A program made the position numbers and the translations under genes. Below, one piece after another: positions 23,802-33,065 of a stretch of 64,000 nt of DNA (positions are counted from its first letter, which is position 1; every line of letters begins with the position of its first letter). This DNA comes from Aspidiotus rigidus (lineage: Eukaryota > Arthropoda > Insecta > Hemiptera > Diaspididae). The stretch spans positions 10,602,001 through 10,666,000 of the forward strand of contig JAVHKY010000029.1 in the NCBI GenBank assembly GCA_035079385.1, written 5' to 3'. The notes under the pieces are model-generated. The model was not told the DNA's origin and ran no database searches. It saw only the letters and a list, made by a program, of their open reading frames with translations.

Positions 23802-24909
23802 TGTGACGATACAAGGGTATGAGGCAGCGCAGGATACCACATACCCCAGCGTGCAAACCGTCATCATGTAGATCCAATAACATAATCATAATTAGCCCGT
23901 GGTCGCGTTACTCTGCCGATGCCATAAAAAGGATGTGAGAAAACAATTTTGAAATAGATAGGGGAGTATCCTAACTACCTCACCTGTTCTCCACAGACAG
24001 AAGATCAAAAGATCGCTAAGCGTCAGATGGAACACTAACTACGGGCTAGGAGTGGGTCCCTGACTAGCTCAAGTCTAAGACGCGGGGTTAGAGACTACTT
24101 AGCTCAGGGAAGTGGAGAAAGAATCCTACCTAGAGTTCACTCCGGGGCCGAGACAAACAAGTGATCAGAGAGAGATCACTTCACACTCACATTCACACCA
24201 CACTCACACTTTCCTTGTCAAAGAATAAGCCAAGCTCGACTCCATAGTCCCCCTTCCTCCCCCAAGATATTAATCTAGGTCACACCATTCCTTAACAGGC
24301 CGAAAGTGATAAAAAAAAAGGAGGGTTCTCTTCGGCTCAAGAATTCCCGAGCGTCGAGTATACGTTACCTACCTACCTATAACAATTCACTAACCGAAAT
24401 ACCTCGTATAGCGATAACCGATGTGGTTGGTTTCTTCAGATCGTGTAGGACAGTCGGCAACGTACACCCAACAGTTCTGCAGAAGTCTTGAGCAACCCCG
24501 AAAATCACTTTGTCCACCAATGGGGTGTAGAAACTATACGGTGAGCTCAGCAATATATCCCCGGCTCAATAGTAATTCAAAGATGAACATACGGAGAAAA
24601 AAAGGTTTATTCGAACGAATAATTATTAATTTAAACGAAAAATACAACGATAAGAAAACGCACGTTCCTTATCGAGTGCTTTCAATGAAGTAAAGTGAAG
24701 CGCCGGCGCTACGATAAACCCGTCGTGCGTGCAACACAACGAGCAGAAGGAGGCGGGAAGAGGAAAAAGGAAAGAATTTAGAGGGAGGAACAGTGACGAA
24801 AGAATTAAGGAAAGAGAAGAGAGAGAAAAAGAAAAAAGGAAGGAGAGAAAAAAAAAAAAAAAAGATTCACCGGTGCTTCACTGCGTCTACGTCTCGGTGT
24901 ATTACCACA
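23802..24909. mobile_element. 1108-bp solo LTR inserted in a rictor exon
   Basis: The segment starts TGTGACGATACA and ends ATTACCACA (5'-TG...CA-3'), and is flanked by CGAT at 23798-23801 and 24910-24913. Removal joins NQT with the following isoleucine codon in frame. It has no coding region. A CCATAAAAAGG TATA-like site lies near 23920 and a long purine tract at 24745-24860. Ends and duplication fit a Gypsy or BEL LTR left by recombination; the family is not determined. Confidence 0.8.
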
Positions 24910-25676
24910 CGATCGCGATGATCGCTTTGAGTATACTCAATGAGGCAGCTGATGATAGAGTTAGTATGAACTACACAATTAATTACTTTATTTTGAACTC
25001 GTCGGGTAAGAGTATGAGATCGAAGGTGGTTGATATTTTCCAAGAACAAGGATATGATATTGAACTGGAGAGTTTTTTTTATTCACATTTGAGATTCATT
25101 CGATTCCCGATAAACTATGTCGTCTCCTAGTAGACACGTCAGTTTTTGTCATTTATGTATCCATTGGCTTTGACGCTGATTATATACCATTCTTTAAGAA
25201 GCGTTCAAAAATTTAGCATTATTCTCTCGTAGCGCCCCCCTACAAACCATGTCGCAACACTCAAACAATGTGAATGAGCATTAATGTCAAAGGAAATGAA
25301 CGGTAATTGTGGTCGCAATGATTTTTTCTGAATGAACGATAAAATTTTTTTATAATTATTTAATTTTTTACTCTTCAGCAGTATTTCGACCCCGAAGAAT
25401 TTGGACCTAGTATACGCCTAGTATAATACGTAGCTGCATGAAGCAGAGAGGATAAGTCCCCCTCCTATCACTTCATCAAAATTTTTCTGAGTCCCTTTTT
25501 CTTGCCGGACGGCGCCCGTCATTTTCTATCAGTTTACCCCCCGATAAAACAGGTTCCCTGTTAAAAAGTAATTACAATGCAGTCGGCCTTTGGCTAGCGC
25601 CTGGGCCGACCCTAAAAACAAAAAATCGCTATTTGTCATTGGCGGGTCGGCTTACACAGAAGTTTGGGAACCGCTG

Positions 25677-27042
25677 CTCCAGTAAACTTATTTGGAGGCG
25701 CCTCCTGATCTCGAAAGTGTGTCTCTGAAGGCATTTCCAAGTGCCTCCAGCGCAATGCCTCTGGAGGCAGTGTTGGAGACACCTCCAAAGACGCCTCTGG
25801 AGAGGAACATAATGTTGATCCGTGTGACCAGAAGTAGCATATTGGCATATCAGTGTTGCCAGATGACAGATGAGCATGAAAGTGGCTGAATGAGGTTTCA
25901 TAGAATAGAATACTGTTTGAAACAAATTATCACTGATTAAACGTTTTACTTATATCAACAAATGACTTCATTGGAATGGAAATGATTTACCATTAACATT
26001 CATGATGATTGTACTCAAGTCTCGAGTATCCAAAATAAAATAATAATTTTATTGAAAGTTGTAATAATAAACCGCTTGCTTTATTAACAATACTTCCACC
26101 ACTGTTGCCCAAATATCTGCTCAACCATAGGACAAACCTGCACTTTACAAGTACAACAAGGATGAAAGATTGAGAAAGTCACATTTTGACAGATCAAGAT
26201 TAGAAACCTTTCTCAAACTCACTTTGGTCACTGAGCCCATCTTGTACAATATTTGGATCATCTTGCATCAACGCATTACAAGTACAAGGAGTGGGGCCTT
26301 TTTCTTATAATATCTTCCAGCTCAACTGCAGTAATTTCCGCTACCTACATTTCTTTATCTGAGTTTAATTCTTCCGTGATTCTGAGAATTTGGTCGATTC
26401 TTTTTTTGATGTTGCGTTCATTCATTTCTGCTTCAGATGTCTTTTTGTAAACTTCGGCTTCATAATGAATGTTCACTCCTGAATCAGCTATATGTCATAG
26501 AGTAGACTGGGTATACAATGAATTTCAAGGTACAAGAAGAACAAAACATGTCTTGATACTGAACTACTCTTGTTGATTGTTACCCTATAGGTACAACAAT
26601 GGCATACATTTGAATTTGCTATCATGCTCGTCATCGAGTCTATTTATCATTTATTCATTATTACTGCTGTGCATTCACTGTTTCAAATAATCCTAAGTAA
26701 TACTCAATTAAAAGTCAGACTAAGATCGTGCAAAGTAAAACTACTGAATTAAAACGACACACATATGATTCATGCAGTTATCTACTTGGCTAAGGTACGT
26801 TGCCCTTTAGGTAGTCGACAATCCTATCTGGCAACTACCATACCTACATTCCATTTCTGAGATACCCTTTGATTCATAATTCAATTCTACAATTTTAAAA
26901 CAATTTTTCAATGGAAATCCATTTCAATATTCCATGCACTAACCTTTGGCTCTGGAACTACCCTGATAACAAATGTACAAACAAAATCAAGCCTTGAACT
27001 TGTAATTTGTATGTGATCCAAATGCTGAAACAATTGTGTATA
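25677..27042. other. Intergenic, no gene recognised
   Basis: The region 25690-25805 is rich in a repeated GGAGGC(G)CCTC/GCCTC theme, a self-complementary low-complexity patch. The rest shows only short ORFs. Confidence 0.4.
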
Positions 27043-27290
27043 TCAATCTATTTGTCCAAAATACCTTATTGAAAATAACAAATTGGAATGAAATTCGCTT
27101 ATCGAAGGAAGTGTGTTTGACTGTGCGCAAATTTGGTTTACTACTGAAAGCGGGTATTTTGTAAGGATTGTATCTCGTAGCGGTGGGAGGGCGTCGATTT
27201 CTTGCCCATGTGTTCGTAATGCTGTGAGTAACCCTTCTAATTCGTAGTACACTTTACGCATGCTTTCCGGATTATTATCTGCATAACGTA
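27043..27290 (-). pseudogene. BEL/Pao gag fragment (DUF1759)
   Basis: The minus-strand frame reads ADNNPESMRKVYYELEGLL, then ALRTHGQEIDALPPL and TILTKYPLSVVNQ, the helical DUF1759 pattern of BEL/Pao gag. It is truncated on both sides and is not contiguous with the BEL integrase relic at 17 kb. Confidence 0.55.
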
Positions 27291-27479
27291 GTTTTTGAAT
27301 ACGATGGTCATTTTAGATAAAATGATGGACTGTACAGAAATGAATTAATGAAATTAAAAATTTTTGGTGGTCTTCTTCACTTCTCGCCGAGCAAGTTCCC
27401 GCGTATTATGCCTCGCTTTTGCTTAACTTTTAGAGTTTTAGAGGTTTCATCTAAGCCATTGATACTAGAGGAACGATGA

Positions 27480-27683
27480 TTATTTTTTTGTTGGGTTTCT
27501 GGTGGATCCGATGTAGGATCTGTCTATTCTCATTATTCTAATTAGCGATGTTCTTAGGTACCTTATTAAGTTTGTCCACTTCCGTTTTAATCTTGTATCT
27601 GTGGGAAACATTTTGAAACCAGCGCGAATACAATTTCTCCCATCAGATCTATGATGGCATTCAGGAACAAAGCAGTTCACCAT
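27480..27683 (-). pseudogene. THAP zinc-finger N-terminus (P-element-like or THAP gene fragment)
   Basis: The frame begins MVNCFVPECHHRS and continues FKMFPTDTRLKRKWTNLIR, the first half of a THAP domain (first Cys pair, FP and W landmarks). The second Cys-x2-His pair and the AVPTIF end are missing. P-element transposases start this way, but the P-transposase relic at 29.9-30.5 kb lies upstream on the same strand, so the two are not parts of one collinear element. Confidence 0.6.
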
Positions 27684-27949
27684 AGTGAATATTGATGTAG
27701 CAAACTTGCACTGATCTGGCTAAGTACGGAACAGATTGAGAGAGAGGACCAATAGCGGAAGCAGTAGAGGTAGCGCACGGTATAAGAGTAACCAGCCTTG
27801 ATAAATCAGTACAAAGAAAATTAAACACAATAACAACAAACTAACACTTACGGTAAACCTTAAAATATTGTTTTAAGTCTTAAGATGAAACTCAACTCCT
27901 TTTCAACAGGATTTCACACTCATATTAGGTGTGTAAACCATTTCTGATA

Positions 27950-28260
27950 ATTTTTGTCATTTTGCCCAACTAGAACAAAATGATATCATTCTGAACAGCG
28001 TCTTCAATAAGTTTCATAGAGATGTCAGTGGAATGCCCATCAAAAGTTGGAAGAATGGGTCTTTCAGTTGGAATATTAGGTAAAAATACTTTCTTAAACC
28101 AATTACAAAAAATATCCCTTCTTCATCCACCCTGTTTCTGACGACGCCATAGCTGTATGGTATTTCAAATCTCCAAACTGTTTGCGCAGTACGTAGGCCA
28201 CCAATTTTCCAATTCGTTATCTTGCATCTATTAATGCTTCAAGGGCCCCTTTGAATTTTT
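27950..28260 (-). pseudogene. pogo/Tigger DDE transposase fragment
   Basis: Broken frames give SETGWM, then FKKVFLPNIPTERPILP and DGHSTDISMKLIEDAVQNDI, the second catalytic-Asp block (normally LLLDGHSTH) of pogo-type DDE enzymes. Frameshifts are present. It is related to, but not a copy of, the intact transposase at 42-44 kb. Confidence 0.6.
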
Positions 28261-28499
28261 TTGGCACCTACTGTTCCATTATTGAAGGGCCTAATTGTAT
28301 TGTACGCAGGAGATCTAGCCGTTTCAATTTAGCGGCAAACATCATAATTTGGTTTGTCACCGTACTGCGGTGGTTTGGCAACAGAGGGATACAATTCTAT
28401 CTATTTTTGAAACCGATCATCAAGGTCCAAATGAACAAGTTGTATCAACAGTGTGTAGACAAATGACTGATTGAAGCCCCGGCACTACACAATGTCTTC

Positions 28500-28830
28500 C
28501 CATGAATTAATTTTTTTTCTTACCGAGTCAGGCATGAGATCATAATGTTTCAGGAAATCTGCTCCAAGGATCGCCTGCTTGAGACTGGTCACCAGAAATT
28601 CCATTCAGATAGTTGTTGAAAACCAATGTCAACACTCGTATTATTATGAAGTCCAAACATTTTTATTTGAGTGTCATTAGCAGCTGATACCGGGTAGTCA
28701 GCCTTTATTTCAGGATTCCTTCACCACGTTTTAGGAAGAGACAAAATGTCGGCTCCACAATCAATCAAAAGTTCTAATTTTGAAATTTTATCATAAATCA
28801 TCAATTGCAGTAATACAGTCAATGAGGTCT
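28500..28830 (-). pseudogene. Retropepsin fragment of a Ty3/Gypsy-like element
   Basis: The minus strand reads LELLIDCGADILSLPK (active site Asp with Gly changed to Cys-Gly), then SAANDTQIKMFG, and after a frameshift VTSLKQAILGADFLKHYDL. This is the protease layout preceding reverse transcriptase in Gypsy-type elements. RT is not found next to it. Confidence 0.65.
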
Positions 28831-29174
28831 CACATACCGCGTCTATGAAACTTCGTTTTAGTTTTCCTTTCTTATTTTCTTCGCGCACTCCGGCACTTGT
28901 ACGCTTTATCGCCTTAGCAGTGATGATACCAACCCACTTTATTCATTATCTCGGTCGGTTTTTCCCTGCTACAACTTCCGCTACCGCTGCAGTTGCGATA
29001 CCGGTTGCTTCAAAATGTAGGGGAAACACCACGGTATTTTTCTCGCTGGTTCCTGCCTCGATTGTCATAATTCGGTAGTCATTATTCTACAACATTACTA
29101 TTTCAGTCTGCGGAGTTTTCCATTGCGCTCAGCAGATACACTCTTCATAGAAGGTGTGTTCAGAATGGAGGGAG

Positions 29175-29779
29175 TCAAAACAGTAGTAGTAAACTGTTGA
29201 AGTTACTCCAAAACGCAGCACAGAACGCGTACTCAGAATATAGGGAGTGGATGCAGCAGGTCACTGTTGAACCCGCTCCCAAACTAAGAAGTGAACTTTG
29301 CGATGCATTCTCTTCAGAAGACATACACTTTGCGGAAACTGAAGAGGTATTATCTGTCATCTGTTTGTCAGGACTTCCTGTAGCATCCTCTACATCACCC
29401 TCATCTTCAATAATGTATCCGCTCATGTCTACAATATAACAACAAAATGTTTATACAAGACTGATATTTCCTACTTAGGTACCAGTGTCATTGTTCAGTC
29501 TGACTGTAACCCAGTCGCTCTCGCTCCCAGTTGGGCAATAATTTGCTCAACAACCGTTGTCAGGTCTGGCACTCTGCCGCGGCCACCTCCTGTAAGAGTG
29601 ACGACACCCTTTGTGTCGGAGCACTTCTTTTTTGTTCGTTTTACCAGCTGCTTGTAGACTTTCTGAAGCATTGCACTTGTTTTTTGGTCTGGAACGTGTT
29701 TTTCAAAATTGAACAATTTTTGTCCAGTCCCTGCATACCAATATTTGAAGTTACATTCGCAGATCATTAATTCTATCAC
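29175..29779 (-). CDS. Possible Myb/SANT-like DNA-binding protein, partial, two exons
   Basis: The upstream frame 29779-29495 contains SAMLQKVYKQLVKRTKKK, then VVTLTGGGRGRVPDL. A basic helix followed by a T-GGG-P turn is typical of the SANT/MADF-like regulators associated with Harbinger elements and of zeste-like proteins. The frame 29426-29175 begins after a TATTGTAG acceptor and is acidic and Ser-rich (IIEDEGDVEDATGSPDK). The N-terminal half of the SANT domain is not visible, so the gene is partial or relic. Family assignment is tentative. Confidence 0.35.
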
Positions 29780-29939
29780 AATAGTTTTTAACTATCTTTA
29801 ACGTTTCAGAAATCGTACAAAAAATGTGTAGAGGAAGTACAAATCGAATCGGTGTAGCTAATTTTCGCGCTTTTCAGCCTCTTCTGAGCGAGGAAATGTA
29901 AGGGACAAAGGTTGTATTTTTATTATTATAGATAGTGCC

Positions 29940-30540
29940 TTAGTTTGAGTTTACCTTTCCATCGGCGATAATTGCGATATCCTTTGAGTTCCTGTTTTTC
30001 ATCAAAAACAGGAACAGCAAAGGATGGTGTTTGGTAATTTTGATCGAGTTCCGCCATTTGTTTTTCTCCAGATTATTTGTATTTGGTAACGCATCTACTG
30101 TAATTGAAGCTGTGAGCACGTAATGGAATGTTACATTGTGAAGAAAGTTGATTAGATCGAGTGTTGATTGAAGCGTTACTCGTAGACCTGTCGCTGTTGA
30201 TTTAGTCAGGAACTGCTCTTCAGTAATGGTTTTATTTTGCATTTCCGATTCCCAAGAATCTAAAAACTCGATGCCTTCTTTAATTGTCTACAAAGGAATG
30301 TAATTGAACACAAAGTTCATGCATTAGATGTTCTTGAATGCATTTTTCAAAGAAAGTTTTCTTATTCAAAGATATAAGGAGAATTCCTACAATAGAATAA
30401 TTTGTTACTCACATTAATATCGCGACTTCCTAGTTTTATACCCTCTTTGGTATGACGTCGATTAAGGCAGTCTCCAATTCTTCTGTTAATCGTTCTCTGT
30501 AGGTTTTCAATCCGACAGAAACCGATCTATTGAAAATCTA
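29940..30540 (-). pseudogene. P-element/THAP9-like transposase C-terminal relic
   Basis: Frames on the minus strand give RSVSVGLKTYRERLTEELE (about 30530), GIEFLDSWESEM, then TATGLRVTLQSTLDLINFL and FHYVLTASITVD. The GLRVTL.ST and Y(V)LT blocks are hallmarks of the C-terminal part of P-element transposases. The LNQDPLE...FG block that should follow is altered and truncated. There are frame changes between segments. Confidence 0.65.
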
Positions 30541-31934
30541 CAAATACCATAGTCAGATAACAATAGTACTAAATTCTGAATAATACGTTACAATTATAAT
30601 CACGATTAGGTACCTATAGGAATACCTGACTCATTAATGATACCCTCATTCGAGCAAATGAACAAGGGTAGATATGAGCATTTGTGATTCTTGGACATAG
30701 ACAGATATTTGCAGGATGTTTCTTATCTTCTTGATATAATATTTCGTAATGCCGCCATACGTTGGCCTCTCAAATTAAAAATTGTTAGTCTTGAATACAT
30801 GAACGTAACATAGAATCGGGTATATGGAAAAGTGAAGATTACCTATTTTGGTACTACCACTACCACCTTTCTCGTGGCTTTTGGACGCACCTGCAGAATA
30901 TGAAGAACGAAACGTATGTCTATTGAGGAGGAAAAGAAAGGTAAACGGAAGAAACCATTTTTGCTCACTTTTTTCATTCTGACGAGCGTCAGGAAACTAC
31001 AACTTTTTTTTCGATGATAAATTGCCATCAGATAGCGGCTGTGCAGACTGAGTCTTCGTTCTAACATCTGCGTCTGTATTGAACCACAAAAATACCGAAA
31101 ATTAGGTTCAATTAATCATTTTCGCTCCACACGTAATTAAAATTATGTTGCGACATACACACGAAAAAATGAAAGTTCCAACTAACCTAATGTCCGCTGT
31201 GCCATCATTAATTAATTTTCAGTTTCTTTCTCACGTATATGGGGAGAGAATCTTACAAAGTGATAATGTAAACAATCGTATTTCAATTTGCATTTTACAC
31301 AAGTGCAGAAAGTCTTCCAGACTAAGACAATTCCATACTTCGTTCCTTTTCCACGATAAGAACGGGCGAGGCCTGTTGGAACCATGAACAATGAGGTAAA
31401 TCATGTTCGTCGTTATCTTCTTGTAATTGAGACAATCTGGACGACTGCTGCGAGGGCATTCCTTCATTGACATTATCTTCTGCGAGTGATGCTGCAAAAT
31501 GAGATCGTACCCCAGGAATTCAAATTGACTAATCCTTTCACAAGTCAAAGACAACACAATACAAATGGCTACATACTTGTACTAGAATGACCTGATGCAT
31601 GGCCTTTCCTTGTCTCACTTGACTGACCAACATTTGACAAGATAGAAGAAGGCGCAATTCCTGCATATTGTTCAAATGAAATTAATATTTTTTAGATGCT
31701 TACTAACTTATAAGCCTACATGGATTAACGTCATCGAAGACTTTGTGGACATAGAACGGCATCAAAAAAAAACGAAAAAAGTAATTTTGCGCCCACATTC
31801 ACAGCAGCTCACCCATCTCACTCATGAGTAACTTTCTGAGCTTTCTTATTTCTTTTATTGCAAACAGCTTTCGCAGGTTGGTGTAAGGCATTTAGGTACA
31901 TGTTTAATGTGCGCCTTCGTATTAACTCGAATAA
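30541..31934. other. No gene recognised
   Basis: Several short ORFs on both strands without recognisable motifs. It lies between the P-transposase relic and the env relic. Confidence 0.35.
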
Positions 31935-33062
31935 ATGTCGAGATTCAGTAAGCACCTCATCAATATCAGAGAGAACTTAGTCGCCTTTCAGAATGCTACC
32001 GAAGTCAAACATCTAGTCACAACGCTCCTACAATTAGTCATCACCTACTACAAAGAAATCTTACATCGATGCGCACTGGGATACCTCCCAGAAAATATGG
32101 TTAATCCCAAACTCTTGAGGGAGGATTTATCAAAGATACAACAGGTCTATATCTAGTAATCCCACCAGATAACATCCTGGAATACTACCAACTTCCAATC
32201 GCCACTTGTCACATCACAGAAGAGGAAATTCAAGTCGCCGTACGAGTTATAACGAACAACGAAATAGCTACGTATAACATTTTTGAGCCCATCCCCATAG
32301 GCTTTCACTTCAAAGGGGAACTCTGTACAATCAACCTGGAAAAGACTATCTTTATCAGCAATACGGACTCTCACACGGAATATACAATCTCGGGTAGAAG
32401 TTTGGAAAAATGCAACACCGTGAATAAACTCTGCGACTTAGGAGTTTCAATTTGGGACCGTAATTCCGCATGCATACAAAAACTTTACCAACGACGCCCA
32501 AAGAAGGAAATCAACGCATACTGCCCCTTCGAATGTTCAAGCAACCCGGGAATCGATCAAAACTCGACGCTACCAAAAATTTACGCGATGAGTCATCGAC
32601 AATATGTAGTCTCCCACCCTTCGTCAACTACAAACATATTTTTCGCGAATGGATCTTTTGCGCCACTTCTACAAGAGGGAAATAATCCACCAGGTGCCTT
32701 CCTCCTACATCTACCTTGTGACGCCCGGCTAGTCACACAAATCCAAAAGGTCAACAGAATACTCATTGACATATAAGTCCCTTGCCTCAAAGATGATACG
32801 CTCGAAGGGACATTCATTCGACACCTTCTGCCAATGCAATGGAGTACGCTACCCACGGGATACTTCGATCATGGATTTCAATCACCACACGAATATGAGA
32901 ACACCAAAGAACTGATCAATGAAAACTGGAAATTCGATACCCCCACGCACCACATTAAATCACAGATGGAATTCGAAAAGGAAGTTCAAAAAATAGTTCT
33001 CACACATAATATAGACTCAATATATAGCTCACAATTTTTTGCGGACATTTTTACCCTAAGCT
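31935..33062 (+). pseudogene. Decayed F-type (baculovirus F-like) envelope gene of an insect endogenous retrovirus
   Basis: Consecutive plus-strand frames show the envelope pattern found in errantiviruses: a helical segment with regularly spaced hydrophobics (31950-32140), an alternating beta-type region with YYQLP and IPIGFHF (32160-32330), and a Cys-rich stretch with regularly spaced Cys residues (32410-32740). It is a relic: there is at least one frameshift near 32150 and a stop at 32774-32776, and the sequence ends where a MULE-type element abuts at about 33065. No gag or pol of the same strand adjoins it. Assignment rests on overall pattern, so another viral or host glycoprotein of the same fold remains possible. 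Confidence 0.5.
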
Positions 33063-33065
33063 TAA

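Larger units (their letters stand above)
21972..25128 (+). pseudogene. rictor: rictor (TORC2 subunit) fragment, exon triplicated and interrupted by transposons
   Basis: Predicted pieces in order follow the N-terminal armadillo-like part of Rictor: YTLVACDLIDVLLDSG (triplicated exon), FLEDL...LSQDYFLLLGRLSD...LEKSGVLQ (23005-23195), VKLIISSLSY (23310-23371), ARLYATKYLR (from 23460), QHWVIEMLVNQLYDENQT (23718-23801) and ALSILNEAADD (from 24914). They match human Rictor in order and spacing. The YATKYLR/WVIEML exon is split by a 189-bp element and then by a solo LTR at NQT|I; removing both restores the frame. One exon junction (23195/23310) does not keep phase, and the rest of the roughly 1700-aa protein is absent from the flanks. 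I call it a broken partial copy. A very long-intron real gene is a less likely alternative. Intact Rictor is a TORC2 scaffold in the cytosol. Confidence 0.75.
19063..25676 (+). mobile_element. Candidate 6.6-kb composite hAT element with captured host exons
   Basis: The 16-mer CAGCGGTTCCCAAACT at 19063-19078 occurs as an exact reverse complement at 25661-25676. It matches the usual hAT terminus. The 8 bp outside the ends, CGCCAGTG and CTCCAGTA, agree at 6 of 8 positions, as expected for an aged hAT target duplication. A hAT transposase fragment starts near the left end in the right orientation. The interior also holds a nested insertion, a rictor fragment, a SINE-like copy and a solo LTR. Two independent hAT ends in opposite orientation remain the alternative. 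Confidence 0.5.

Noticed and set aside
26210..26460. Minus-strand stretch like ITAVELEDIIRK, resembling the region before a LINE RT
   Set aside because: Only about 12 residues fit, and the KMKNGKAPGPD-type continuation is absent.
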